The notes below the pieces were generated by a model, which searched no databases, was not told where the DNA came from, and saw only the letters and a list, made by a program, of their open reading frames with translations. From contig NZ_CP014513.1 in NCBI RefSeq assembly GCF_001577365.1, positions 3,286,001-3,350,000 of the forward strand: a stretch of DNA of 64,000 nt. Reading direction: 5' to 3'. The stretch is from Frondihabitans sp. PAMC 28766. GTDB lineage: Bacteria > Actinomycetota > Actinomycetes > Actinomycetales > Microbacteriaceae. Below are positions 17,559 to 25,889 of this stretch, piece after piece. Numbering within the stretch: the first letter of the stretch is position 1; every line of letters begins with the position of its first letter. A program made the position numbers and the translations under genes.

Positions 17559-18073
17559 TCGCCCCAGGCTGCGCGGTGCGTCACGCTGATCTCGACGTAG
17601 TGCTCGGCGTTGGCGCGGATCTTCGCCTTCTCGGCGTCGGTCAGCGGTCGGCGCACCTTGCCGGGCACACCGGCGACGAGCGACCCGGGCGGGATCACGG
17701 TGTCTTCGAGCACGACGGTGCCGGCGGCGATCAGCGACTCCCGGCCGATCACGGCGCGGTTGAGCACAGTGGCCGACATCCCGATGAGGCAGTCGTCTTC
17801 GATGGTGCAGCCGTGCAGCACGGCGTTGTGGCCGACGCTGACCCCCTCGCCGATAGTGGTCGGCGACCCGACGTCGCAGTGCACCGACACGTTGTCCTGC
17901 AGATTGCTGCGGGCGCCCAGCGTGATCGTGTCGGTGTCGGCACGAACGATGGCGCCGTAGAAGACGCTGGCGCGGTCGCCGACCACGGCCCTGCCGATGA
18001 CGGTGGCCGATGGGGCGAGCCATGCGGTGGGCTCGATGAGCGGGGCGTCGTCGCCCAGGGTGAGAAGAACCAT
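17555..18073 (-). CDS. Gamma-carbonic-anhydrase-like hexapeptide-repeat protein
   Basis: 172 residues forming a left-handed beta-helix: hexapeptide repeats run from about 18 to 135. Metal ligands of the gamma class are visible as His in VSVHCDVG and in [13 protein letters not shown] short C-terminal helix ends the protein. Such proteins bind zinc or iron and may hydrate CO2, though many bacterial members have unproven activity. A GTGGAG site sits just before the ATG at 18073. It is divergent from the peroxidase gene and its end overlaps the permease end by 4 nt. Confidence 0.88.
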   Translation of the reverse strand: MVLLTLGDDAPLIEPTAWLAPSATVIGRAVVGDRASVFYGAIVRADTDTITLGARSNLQDNVSVHCDVGSPTTIGEGVSVGHNAVLHGCTIEDDCLIGMSATVLNRAVIGRESLIAAGTVVLEDTVIPPGSLVAGVPGKVRRPLTDAEKAKIRANAEHYVEISVTHRAAWGD

Positions 18074-18095
18074 GGCTCCACCCTGGCACCGTGCG

Positions 18096-18101
18096 TACAG
18101 T
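18096..18101 (+). promoter_or_regulatory. -10 box of the glutathione peroxidase gene, leaderless type
   Basis: TACAGT, exactly 6 nt before the ATG at 18108. Confidence 0.5.
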
Positions 18102-18107
18102 TCAGGT

Positions 18108-18602
18108 ATGAGCCTCGACACCGCATCGCTCGGCAACATCCCTCTCACCACCCTGCGCGGTGAACACACCACCTTCGGCGCCTTCAGCGACAAGGTGGTG
18201 CTCGTCGTCAACGTCGCCTCGCGCTGCGGCCTCGCGCCCCAGTACGAGAAGCTCGAAGCCCTGCAGAAGAAGTACGGCGATCGCGGCTTCACCGTCGTCG
18301 GCTTCCCCAGCAACCAGTTCTTACAGGAGCTCTCGACGGCCGACAAGATCGAGGAGTACTGCTCGGCGACCTGGGGCGTGACCTTCCCGATGATGGAGAA
18401 GGTCAAGGTCAACGGTTCGTCGGCGCACCCGCTCTACAAAGAGCTCAAGCAGACGCCGGACGCCAACGGCAAGGCCGGCCGTGTCACCTGGAACTTCGAG
18501 AAGTTCGTCGTGCTGCCCGGCGGCGACGTGCACCGCTTCCGCCCGAAGACCGAGCCCGACGCTCCCGAGATCGTCGCCCTGATCGAGTCGGCCCTCCAGT
18601 AG
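18108..18602 (+). CDS. Glutathione peroxidase-family thiol peroxidase
   Basis: 164 residues, usual size. It reduces hydroperoxides with a cysteine in place of selenocysteine. The peroxidatic Cys is in VNVASRCGLAPQYEKLEAL; the Gln of FPSNQF and the Trp-Asn of TWNFEKF complete the catalytic group. A second Cys in EEYCSATWG is where thioredoxin-dependent members have the resolving residue, so thioredoxin or mycothiol rather than glutathione is the probable reductant in an actinobacterium. Confidence 0.93.
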   Translation: MSLDTASLGNIPLTTLRGEHTTFGAFSDKVVLVVNVASRCGLAPQYEKLEALQKKYGDRGFTVVGFPSNQFLQELSTADKIEEYCSATWGVTFPMMEKVKVNGSSAHPLYKELKQTPDANGKAGRVTWNFEKFVVLPGGDVHRFRPKTEPDAPEIVALIESALQ

Positions 18603-18632
18603 CCTCGCCCGTCCTCCCCCGCGGCCCCCTCC

Positions 18633-18706
18633 CCGTTTTACCTATCGGTAGGCGTTTGCCGCACAGATATTTCTGTGCGGCAGCGGCTTACCTATAGGTA
18701 AAACGG
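18633..18706. terminator. Large composite hairpin between convergent genes
   Basis: An inner perfect 11-bp stem (18657-18667 with 18672-18682, loop TATT) sits inside an outer 13-bp perfect stem (18633-18645 with 18694-18706). Flanking C-rich and G-rich tracts extend the pairing. It lies between gpx (plus) and nadE (minus) and probably terminates both. The sub-sites TACC-N4-GGTA on both sides are discussed in the findings. Confidence 0.7.
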
Positions 18707-18735
18707 AGGCGGGGGCGGGCTGACGGCGGCGAGGC

Positions 18736-19557
18736 TCAGCGCCACCACGAGTCGGCGGGCGAGACCGGGAGGCTGCGCTTGTGCTGGGTGGCGGCGTAGC
18801 GCGCCTCGAGCGCCTCGGCCACCGTGTCGTCGACGTCGTGCCCTTCCAGGTAGTCGTCGATCTGCGAGTACGACAGGCCGAGGTTGTCTTCGTCGGTCTG
18901 GCCGGGGTTGTCGTCGAGCAGGTCGGCCGTCGGCGCCTTGAGGTAGAGGCGCTCGGGTGCGCCGAGGTGCTCGAGCAGGGCTCGGCCCTGGCGCTTCGAG
19001 AGGCCCGAGAGCGGCAGGATGTCAGCGCCGCCGTCGCCGAACTTCGTGAAGAACCCGGTGATCGCCTCGGCCGCGTGGTCGGTGCCGACCACGAGCAGGC
19101 CGTTCTGGCCGCCGACCGCGTACTGCGCGATCATCCTCGACCGTGCCTTGACGTTGCCCTTGTTGAAGTCGGTGATCGGGCCACCGGTCGCCCGCACGTA
19201 CTCGTCGGCGAAGCCGTCGACGGCCTGCTTGATGTCGAAGGTGAGCGAGTGCTTCGGGGCGATGAACTCGAGCGCCAGGATCGCGTCCTCCTCGTCGGCC
19301 TGGACCGCGTGCGGCAGGCGCATGGCCACGAAGTCGATGTCCACGCCGTCTGCTGCGAGCCGTTCGACGGCGAGCTGGCAGAGGCGCCCGGCGAGCGACG
19401 AGTCCTGGCCGCCCGAGATGCCCAGCACGAGCCCCTTGGCGCCCGTCTCCCGCAGATAGTCGGCGAGGAAGGACACCCGCGTCTCGACCTCGGCGCTCGC
19501 GTCGATGGTGGGGCGGACGGCTAGCTCTTCGATGATTCGTGCCTGTGCTGGTCTCAT
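18736..19557 (-). CDS. nadE: NH3-dependent NAD+ synthetase
   Basis: 273 residues, the ammonia-dependent short form without a glutaminase domain. It amidates nicotinate adenine dinucleotide in the last step of NAD synthesis. The ATP pyrophosphatase P-loop SGGQDSS is at about residues 44-50 after [35 protein letters not shown] is the conserved substrate-binding region and the C-terminus has the family's [17 protein letters not shown]. The ATG at 19557 lies 6 nt after a TAGCGT box. Confidence 0.95.
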   Translation of the reverse strand: MRPAQARIIEELAVRPTIDASAEVETRVSFLADYLRETGAKGLVLGISGGQDSSLAGRLCQLAVERLAADGVDIDFVAMRLPHAVQADEEDAILALEFIAPKHSLTFDIKQAVDGFADEYVRATGGPITDFNKGNVKARSRMIAQYAVGGQNGLLVVGTDHAAEAITGFFTKFGDGGADILPLSGLSKRQGRALLEHLGAPERLYLKAPTADLLDDNPGQTDEDNLGLSYSQIDDYLEGHDVDDTVAEALEARYAATQHKRSLPVSPADSWWR

Positions 19558-19563
19558 CCCGTC

Positions 19564-19569
19564 ACGCTA
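19564..19569 (-). promoter_or_regulatory. -10 box of nadE, leaderless type
   Basis: TAGCGT, 6 nt before the nadE ATG on the minus strand. Confidence 0.5.
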
Positions 19570-19605
19570 TCGCCCGCCGCCGGTGACGGCGCTGCCGGAC
19601 ACGAC

Positions 19606-19623
19606 TATCTCGACATCGAGATA
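19606..19623. promoter_or_regulatory. Probable operator over the MFS gene promoter
   Basis: TATCTCGA-CA-TCGAGATA is a perfect dyad. Its right end overlaps the -10 GATAAA (19620-19625), which lies 6 nt before the GTG at 19632. The shape matches sites bound by MarR-type repressors in actinobacteria; no MarR gene is adjacent, so the regulator is elsewhere. Confidence 0.6.
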
Positions 19624-19631
19624 AACTGACC

Positions 19632-20840
19632 GTGATGACCACCCCGGACGACGACTTCTCGCTGCGGAAGATAGCTCTCGGCGCATTCGGCCCTTCGGTG
19701 CTCTACGGCTTCTCGCAAGGCGCCCTCCTGCCGATCATCGCCATCAGCGCCATCGACCGCGGGGCGAACGAGGCCACCGCATCGCTCATCGTCGCCGCTC
19801 TCGGCCTCGGCTCGCTCGTCACCAACATCCCCTCGGGCATCATCTGCACCCGGTTCGGCGAGCGACGCGCCATGATCGGGGCGTCGGCCCTGAGCGCCCT
19901 GGGCCTCACCCTGTGCATCCTGCCGTTCGGGCTGATCGTGTTCACCCTCGGCATCCTGCTCGTCGGGGCCGCCAGCTCGGTGTTCATCCTGGCGCGCCAG
20001 TCGTACCTGACAACGGCCGTGCCCCACCACATGCGTGCCCGCGCCCTGTCGACGCTCGGCGGGTCGCAACGCATCGGCGTCTTCATCGGGCCGTTCGTCG
20101 GCGCTGCCGCCATCGGCCTGGGCGGGCTGGACGCCGCCTACGCCGTGTCGCTCGTCACGATCATCGGCGCGGGGCTCATCGCGTACATCGTGCCCGACCT
20201 CGTCGAAGACCGACAGGTCGTCGCGGGGGCGCCGAAGGCCACCACGATCGGGATGATCAAGACGTACTGGCGGGTGTTCGTCACGCTCGGCATCGGGATC
20301 CTGCTGTTGTCGTCGATCCGCTCGACCCGGCAGGTCGTGATCCCGCTCTGGGCGCACCACATCGGGCTGAACCCGACCGACTCGTCGATCATCTACGGCA
20401 TCGCGGGCATCATCGACGCCTCCGTCTTCTACCCGGCCGGCTATGTGATGGACCGCTTCGGACGCAAGTGGATCGCGCTGCCCTGCGTGCTCGTGATGGG
20501 CGTCGCGTTCCTGCTGATGCCACTGACCCACGGCGCCCTGACGCTCACCCTCGTGAGCGTGATGATGGGGCTCGGCAACGGCATCGGGTCCGGCATCGTG
20601 CAGACCCTCGGCTCCGATCTGTCGCCTGCGGTCGGCCGGCCCACCTTCCTCGGCCTGTGGCGCGAACTGTCGGACGGCGGCTCGTTCGTCGGGCCGGCGA
20701 TCCTCTCTCTCGTCACCGGCATCGCCACGCTCGCCGCCGGCGTCGTCGTCTCGGGGCTCGTCGGCTTCGCCGCGGCCGGCGCACTGGCGAAGTGGATCCC
20801 GAAGCACAACCGACGCGACGAGACCGTCAGTCGGCAGTAG
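19632..20840 (+). CDS. Major facilitator superfamily exporter
   Basis: 402 residues, about 12 membrane spans. The loop between spans 2 and 3 reads GIICTRFGERRAM, a form of the MFS motif A; loop 8-9 has GYVMDRFGRKW, the second copy. This is the size and build of single-gene drug or metabolite exporters (DHA1 type), with no substrate signature. The GTG at 19632 rather than the following ATG is favoured because it lies 6 nt after a GATAAA -10. A perfect dyad overlaps that -10. The last 14 nt overlap the convergent TMEM175-type gene. Confidence 0.85.
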   Translation: MMTTPDDDFSLRKIALGAFGPSVLYGFSQGALLPIIAISAIDRGANEATASLIVAALGLGSLVTNIPSGIICTRFGERRAMIGASALSALGLTLCILPFGLIVFTLGILLVGAASSVFILARQSYLTTAVPHHMRARALSTLGGSQRIGVFIGPFVGAAAIGLGGLDAAYAVSLVTIIGAGLIAYIVPDLVEDRQVVAGAPKATTIGMIKTYWRVFVTLGIGILLLSSIRSTRQVVIPLWAHHIGLNPTDSSIIYGIAGIIDASVFYPAGYVMDRFGRKWIALPCVLVMGVAFLLMPLTHGALTLTLVSVMMGLGNGIGSGIVQTLGSDLSPAVGRPTFLGLWRELSDGGSFVGPAILSLVTGIATLAAGVVVSGLVGFAAAGALAKWIPKHNRRDETVSRQ

Positions 20841-21453
20841 GACTGTCTCCGCCGTCGCGACGACGCAGGACGTGGGTCAGCGGACCGACGAGGAACAGCA
20901 CGAAAAGCGCGTACAGGTTGATCGTCGGGAAGAGCACTGCGATGACGAGAGCCAGCGCCAGCAGGATCACGAACGCGATCGCGGGTGCGAGCGACAGGTC
21001 TTTCACCTCGTCGGCGTCCGACAGAGTCGAATCGTGGATCAGGATCCAGTCCATGGCAGCGGCCGCGCCCGTGATCACGATCATCGTGCCGATGTAGAGC
21101 GCCGAGATCGACGGCTGGCCGTCCGAGCCCGACAGCACATTGGCCGCGAAGGGCAAGAACACGATGCCCGCCAGCCAGACGAAGTTGGCGAACACCAGTG
21201 CGCGGCTGTAGCTGTGAACGTATTCGAACAGCCCGTGGTGAACGAGCCAGAACCTCCCGATCACCGCGAAGCTGACGACGAAGCTGATCAGCAGCCCGCG
21301 ATTGTCATACAAGACCGTGCCGAGGGTCTCGTGCCTGGCCTCGCCGGCGACATCGACCAGCGGCAGGATCAGCAGGGTGATTGCGATCGCGACAGTCGCG
21401 TCCGAGAAGTTGACGAGCCGATCGAGGCCGCGCTCGGTCCGGATCCGTGCCAC
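20827..21453 (-). CDS. TMEM175-family (DUF1211) potassium-channel-like protein
   Basis: 208 residues, six likely membrane spans. The family signature RLVNFSDATVAIAITLLIL is at about residues 11-29. In characterised members the FSD residues of the first span line a potassium pathway and four subunits form the pore. The start GTG lies 2 nt after the tam stop, so it is probably transcribed with ybjQ and tam. The 3' end overlaps the MFS gene by 14 nt on the other strand. Confidence 0.87.
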   Translation of the reverse strand: MARIRTERGLDRLVNFSDATVAIAITLLILPLVDVAGEARHETLGTVLYDNRGLLISFVVSFAVIGRFWLVHHGLFEYVHSYSRALVFANFVWLAGIVFLPFAANVLSGSDGQPSISALYIGTMIVITGAAAAMDWILIHDSTLSDADEVKDLSLAPAIAFVILLALALVIAVLFPTINLYALFVLFLVGPLTHVLRRRDGGDSPTAD

Positions 21454-21455
21454 GC

Positions 21456-22286
21456 TCAGTCCGTCCGAGCCAGGCGCGCGGGCTTGTGCCCGACCGCGAA
21501 GATGCGCCGGAAGGGGTACACGGTGCCGAACCGTCCGGGCGGATAGGCCTCCCGCAGGCGACGCGCGTAGTCCGCTTCGAAGTCGGCCGCGTCAGCCGGC
21601 GCGAGCGCTGCCAGCAGGGGCCGGAGTGCCGTGCCGCGAACCCACTCGAGCACGGGATCCTGCCCCTGCAGCACGTGCTCGTACGTGGTCTCCCACGCGT
21701 TCGCCTCGAAGCCGGCCTCGAGCATCGTCTCTAGGTAGCCGGACGCGGGCACGACGGTCTCTTCGGGGCGGATGACAGGCGCGAGGGCCGAGATCCAGCG
21801 CTCCTCCCCCGCAAGTCGCCGCAGGATGCGGTGCGACTCGTTCGTCGCCGACCCCGGCACCTGCATCGCGAACCAGCCGTCGGCCGGAAGCGCTGCGAGC
21901 CACCCGGGCAGCAGATCGCGGTGCGTCGGCACCCACTGCAGGGCCGCGTTGCTGACGATCACGTCGTCCTCGGCTCCGGGGGTCCACTGCGCGATGTCGC
22001 CTCGCTCGAAACGGAGGTTCGGGGGCAGGTCGGTCTGAGCGCGCGCCGCGTCGATCATGTCGGGCGAGGAGTCGAGGCCGACCACCTCGGCATCCGGCCA
22101 GCGCTCGGCCAGGCTGCGCGTCAGCGACCCAGGCCCGCACCCCAGGTCGACGACCCGTCGCGGCCCGGCGCCGGTCTGCGAGCCGCGGACGCGAGCGGTC
22201 AGGTCGAAGAACGGGGTCGAGCGGTTCTCGGTGAAGAGGTCGTACTGAGTGGGGCTCCAGCGCATGGGTCTCGTGGGCACGGTCAC
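21456..22286 (-). CDS. tam: Trans-aconitate 2-methyltransferase
   Basis: 276 residues. Class I methyltransferase with S-adenosylmethionine motif I VVDLGCGPGSLT near residue 45. The family opening is WSPTQYDLFTENRSTPFFDL, followed by EVVGLDSSPDMI, VSNAALQWVP and the C-terminal YPPGRFGTVYPFRRIFAVG. It methylates trans-aconitate, an inhibitory by-product of the citric acid cycle. The GTG at 22286 overlaps the ybjQ stop (GTGA); an internal ATG at 22265 (MRWSPTQ) is an alternative start. Confidence 0.92.
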   Translation of the reverse strand: MTVPTRPMRWSPTQYDLFTENRSTPFFDLTARVRGSQTGAGPRRVVDLGCGPGSLTRSLAERWPDAEVVGLDSSPDMIDAARAQTDLPPNLRFERGDIAQWTPGAEDDVIVSNAALQWVPTHRDLLPGWLAALPADGWFAMQVPGSATNESHRILRRLAGEERWISALAPVIRPEETVVPASGYLETMLEAGFEANAWETTYEHVLQGQDPVLEWVRGTALRPLLAALAPADAADFEADYARRLREAYPPGRFGTVYPFRRIFAVGHKPARLARTD

Positions 22287-22609
22287 GCCGCCGGCAGCGG
22301 CTCGACGACGACAGCGGTGCCGTACGCGCACATCTCGGTGTAGTTGCCGATCGCGTTCGCGTCGAAGCGCATCGCCAGGATGGCGTTCGCACCGCGCGCC
22401 TGGGCCTCCCCCGCCATGCGGTTCATCACCTCGATGCGGCTGTCGTGCATGGTCCGGGTGTATTCCGGGAGCTCGCCGCCGCCTATCGCACGGAAGCCTG
22501 CGGCGATCCCCGAGCCGAAGTTGAGGGCGCGCACGGTGAGGCCCATGACCTCGCCGAGCACGTTCGTGACCCGGTGGCCCGGCAGGTCGTTGGTGGTGAC
22601 GATGATCAT
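22283..22609 (-). CDS. ybjQ: YbjQ-family (DUF74) protein
   Basis: 108 residues, the standard length of this small family of pentameric proteins of unknown role, sometimes labelled heavy-metal-binding. Typical features are MIIVTTNDLPGHRVTNVLGEV at the start, the Gly-rich centre, and ARGANAILAMRFDAN followed by a tyrosine-containing CAYGTAVVV near the end. A CACGAT box 6 nt before the ATG is a weak leaderless -10. It is the first gene of a three-gene unit with tam and the channel gene. Confidence 0.88.
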   Translation of the reverse strand: MIIVTTNDLPGHRVTNVLGEVMGLTVRALNFGSGIAAGFRAIGGGELPEYTRTMHDSRIEVMNRMAGEAQARGANAILAMRFDANAIGNYTEMCAYGTAVVVEPLPAA

Positions 22610-22666
22610 GCAGCAATCGTGGCACGCCGGGCGAAACCCGCACTCGCAAAAATCCTGCGGTTCGTG

Positions 22667-22710
22667 TAATCTTGCGTTGTTGCAAAATTGCGGAGGCGCA
22701 ACGAGGCTGC
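22667..22710 (+). promoter_or_regulatory. Possible promoter and operator region of the DHA2 exporter
   Basis: TAATCT (22667-22672) is a possible -10. Immediately after it TTGCG...CGCAA and TTGCAAAATTGC form partly symmetrical TTGC/GCAA half-sites that a TetR- or MarR-type repressor could use. The symmetry is imperfect. Confidence 0.3.
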
Positions 22711-22793
22711 CTCGGCCCTCGGGCCGCGCCTCGCGACTGCATCCACTGGCCCCCAGCACCACAGCCGACCTCGAATCTCCTCGAAGGACCCCT

Positions 22794-24791
22794 ATGTCGA
22801 ATGCCTCCGCTCCCGCCCGGGAGCAACGCGGCGCAGCAACCGCCGCGACCGATCGCAAGCCCATCATGTCGCACAAGCAGATCTTGCTTGTCATCTACGG
22901 CCTCATGGCCGGTATGTTCCTCTCCGCCCTCGACCAGACGGTCGTCGGCACCGCGATCCGCACCATCGGCGACGACCTGCACGGTCTGAACCAGCAGGCA
23001 TGGGTCACCACGGCCTACTTGATCGCCTCGACGATCACGACACCCATCTACGGCAAGCTCTCCGACCTCTTCGGCCGTCGCCCGCTGTACATCTTCGGCA
23101 TCAGCGTCTTCATCCTCGGCTCGCTGCTCTCGTCGTTCTCGACCTCGATGATCATGCTCGCCGCGTTCCGCGGCTTCCAGGGCATCGGCGCCGGCGCGCT
23201 CATGTCGCTGCCGCTCGCCATCATGGGCGACATCCTGGCACCTCGCGAGCGGGCGAAGTACCAGGGCTACTTCTTGGCGGTCTTCGGCATCTCGTCGGTC
23301 ATCGGCCCCCTGATCGGCGGCCTGTTCGCCGGTGCGAGCCAGGTGCTGTTCATCTCCGGGTGGCGCTGGGTCTTCCTCATCAACGTGCCGATCGGCATCG
23401 CGGCGCTTCTCATGGTCATCGCCTTCCTCCACCTGCCGAAGTTCGGCGCGAAGCGCAAGCCGCGCATCGACTGGTTCGGCGCCACGGCCGTGATCGTGAC
23501 TCTGCTCCCACTTCTGCTCGTCGCAGAACAGGGTGGCACCTGGGGCTGGACCTCGGCGTCGGCCATCGCCTGCTATGTGATCGGCGTCGTCGGCCTCATC
23601 GGCTTCCTGGTCGTCGAGACCCTGATGAAGGACGACGCCATCATCCCGCTGAAGCTCTTCCGCTCGAAGGTCTTCTCGATGGCGACCCTGCTCGGCTTCC
23701 TCGTCGGCTTCGCGATGTTCGGCGCGCTCCTCACGATCCCGCTCTACCTGCAGATCGTCACCGGCCTCTCGCCGACTGCGTCCGGCTTCGCCACGCTGCC
23801 GATGATCGGCGGTCTGATGATCGCCTCGATCGCCTCCGGCCAGATCGTGTCACGCACCGGCCGGTACCGGATCTTCCCCGTGATCGGCACCGCGTTCACC
23901 GCAGCGGGCTTCTTGGTCCTGACCTTCATGACGATCGACAAGCCGCTCTGGTTCCTCATGATCGGCATGTTCCTCATCGGCCTCGGCCTCGGCCAGCTGA
24001 TGCAGACCATCACCCTGGCCAGCCAGAACTCGGTCGCCCCGCGCGACATGGGCGTGGCCACCGCATCGTCGACCTTCTTCCGCCAGATCGGAGGAACGCT
24101 CGGCACGGCGGTCCTGCTCTCGGTGCTGTTCTCGCTGCTGCCCGGCAACATCTCGACGGCGACCGCGAACAAGGCCGATCTGACGAGCGCCCTCGACGCG
24201 GCCCTCAACCCGACCGTCGCGACGGCGTCCAACAACCAGGGCGTCATGAAGCAGATCTGGAACCCGATCGTCACCCCGATCGAGAAGAACGTCCAGGCCG
24301 GCCTCGACAAGGCGACTGCGCAGGTCACCTCGTCGGTGCCCGCCGCCGAGCAGCCCGCCGCCCTCCAGGCGGCTGCGACGAAGGCCAACGCCAGCGTCGT
24401 GAACGGCAAACTCGAGGTCGACTACAAGAACGCCTCGCAGCGCTCAGCGGTGGTCAAGGAGGTCGCACCTCAGATCATCAACCAGATCGGCAAGGGCTCC
24501 TCGTCCTCCAGCGCCTCGGCGACGACGAGCGACACCAGTGACACGTCCTTCCTGAAGGGTGCTGACACTCGCCTGACGAAGCCGTTCCTCACCGGGTTCA
24601 ACGCCTCGGCCGTCACGATCTACTGGGTCGGCCTCGGCGTCATCCTGCTGGCCTTCGTGCTCAGCTGGTTCTTCAAGGTGCCGCCGCTGCGCAAGTCGTC
24701 GGCTCTGCAGGAGCAGGCCGACAACGACAGCAATGGCGAGTCGGAAGAAGACATGGAGCTCGCCGCAGCTCGTGCCGGCGTGGACGTCTGA
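22794..24791 (+). CDS. DHA2-type (14-span) MFS drug:H+ antiporter
   Basis: 665 residues from the ATG at 22794, with GAAGGA about 5 nt upstream. Spans 1-13 are packed into residues 28-500. Family marks are FLSALDQTVVGTAI in span 1, GKLSDLFGRRP (motif A) and GYFLAVFGISSVIGPLIGG (motif C, typical of antiporters). A loop of about 140 residues, rich in Ala, Ser and Thr, separates span 13 from span 14 near residue 620, much longer than in ordinary DHA2 pumps. A cytoplasmic acidic tail ends the protein. It exports drugs or other hydrophobic compounds. A strong bidirectional terminator follows. Confidence 0.9.
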   Translation: MSNASAPAREQRGAATAATDRKPIMSHKQILLVIYGLMAGMFLSALDQTVVGTAIRTIGDDLHGLNQQAWVTTAYLIASTITTPIYGKLSDLFGRRPLYIFGISVFILGSLLSSFSTSMIMLAAFRGFQGIGAGALMSLPLAIMGDILAPRERAKYQGYFLAVFGISSVIGPLIGGLFAGASQVLFISGWRWVFLINVPIGIAALLMVIAFLHLPKFGAKRKPRIDWFGATAVIVTLLPLLLVAEQGGTWGWTSASAIACYVIGVVGLIGFLVVETLMKDDAIIPLKLFRSKVFSMATLLGFLVGFAMFGALLTIPLYLQIVTGLSPTASGFATLPMIGGLMIASIASGQIVSRTGRYRIFPVIGTAFTAAGFLVLTFMTIDKPLWFLMIGMFLIGLGLGQLMQTITLASQNSVAPRDMGVATASSTFFRQIGGTLGTAVLLSVLFSLLPGNISTATANKADLTSALDAALNPTVATASNNQGVMKQIWNPIVTPIEKNVQAGLDKATAQVTSSVPAAEQPAALQAAATKANASVVNGKLEVDYKNASQRSAVVKEVAPQIINQIGKGSSSSSASATTSDTSDTSFLKGADTRLTKPFLTGFNASAVTIYWVGLGVILLAFVLSWFFKVPPLRKSSALQEQADNDSNGESEEDMELAAARAGVDV

Positions 24792-24802
24792 CCCGTCCGC
24801 GA

Positions 24803-24850
24803 GACGACGAAGGCCCCGTTGCACCTCGGTGCGGCGGGGCCTTCGTCGTC
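24803..24850. terminator. Bidirectional terminator
   Basis: Perfect 16-bp outer arms (24803-24818 and 24835-24850) continue into an inner GCACC/GGTGC stem. Purine-rich and T-containing ends serve both strands. It lies between the convergent DHA2 exporter and beta-lactamase genes. Confidence 0.8.
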
Positions 24851-24862
24851 CGGGGCGACGCC

Positions 24863-25810
24863 TCAGTCGCCCAGCCCCGCGACGACCGCCTTCGTGGCGT
24901 CGGCCAGCAGCGCGTCGTCGGACGAGGCGCCACTCGTGTGCCGGTCGCTCAGGATCGAGACGACGACAGTGTCGCCGTCGGGTAGCCAGGCCACGCCCAC
25001 GTCGTTGCGCGTGCCCCAGCCGCCGTTGCCCGTCTTGTCGCCGACCGTCCAATCGGCCGGTACCCCCGCCCGGATGTAGGGCCCACCCGTGGTGTTGCCG
25101 CGCATCAGGGCGGCCAGTCGCTCTCGGCGTGCGGGCGTCAGGGCGGCGCCGAGCACGAATGCCCGGAGGTCGGTGCCGATGGCCGCCGCTGTCGTGGTGT
25201 CGCGCGGGTCCCCGGGTGTCGCGGTATTGACGTCGGGCTCGGTGCGATCGACGTTCGTGGTGGTGTCGCCCAGCCCGCGCAGAGCCGACTGCAGGCCCTG
25301 CGGGCCGCCGAGCTGCTCGAGCATCAGGTTCGCCGCTGTGTTGTCGCTGTATTGAAGGGCGGCGGCGATGATGTCGCCGAGGCTCATGCCGGTGGAGAGG
25401 TGCTGCTCGGTGATCGGCGAGTAGTCGACCAGGTCGGCAGCCGTGTAGTGAATCGTCTGCGACAGCTGCGCGCCGGTGTCGCGACGCAGCAGCACGCCCG
25501 CCGCGAGAGCCTTGTAGGTCGAGGCGAAGGCGAAGCGCCTGTCAGCGTCGAAGTCGACGGTGCGGCCCGTGCGCGTGTCGACGGCGTGCACACCGAGGTC
25601 GGCGCCGTACCTCGACTCGAGCGCGCGGAAGGCCGCTGCGGTGCGCGCGGCGCCCGCCGTCGAGGGCGTGGAGCTCGATGAGGCGGCCCGAGAGGCGCCC
25701 GCAGTCGAGGTCGCTCCGGCGTGGTCGGCGGTGGATGCACACCCGCCGATGAAGTTCGCGACGAGGAGGGCCGTGCCGGCGCCCGCGATGATCCGTTGGG
25801 AAGGTTTCAT
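24863..25810 (-). CDS. Class A beta-lactamase, lipoprotein
   Basis: 315 residues. A lipoprotein signal (VANFIGGC) ends in the lipidated Cys near residue 24, followed by an Ala/Ser/Thr linker. The enzyme core has all class A marks: STYK (nucleophile Ser and Lys), YSDN (SDN loop), EPDVN (general-base Glu and Asn of the omega loop) and DKTGNGGWG (KTG box). It should hydrolyse penicillins and possibly cephalosporins at the cell surface. The start at 25810 (MKPSQRII) was preferred because AGGG precedes it; an upstream ATG adds nine residues. It is 79 nt after the serine hydrolase gene. Confidence 0.93.
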   Translation of the reverse strand: MKPSQRIIAGAGTALLVANFIGGCASTADHAGATSTAGASRAASSSSTPSTAGAARTAAAFRALESRYGADLGVHAVDTRTGRTVDFDADRRFAFASTYKALAAGVLLRRDTGAQLSQTIHYTAADLVDYSPITEQHLSTGMSLGDIIAAALQYSDNTAANLMLEQLGGPQGLQSALRGLGDTTTNVDRTEPDVNTATPGDPRDTTTAAAIGTDLRAFVLGAALTPARRERLAALMRGNTTGGPYIRAGVPADWTVGDKTGNGGWGTRNDVGVAWLPDGDTVVVSILSDRHTSGASSDDALLADATKAVVAGLGD

Positions 25811-25889
25811 GCCCTCAGAGTCGCCGCTCCGACTCATGCGATCAAAGCCAGGATCGCGCCGACCGATGCTGTTTCGGCATGACCCTGCG

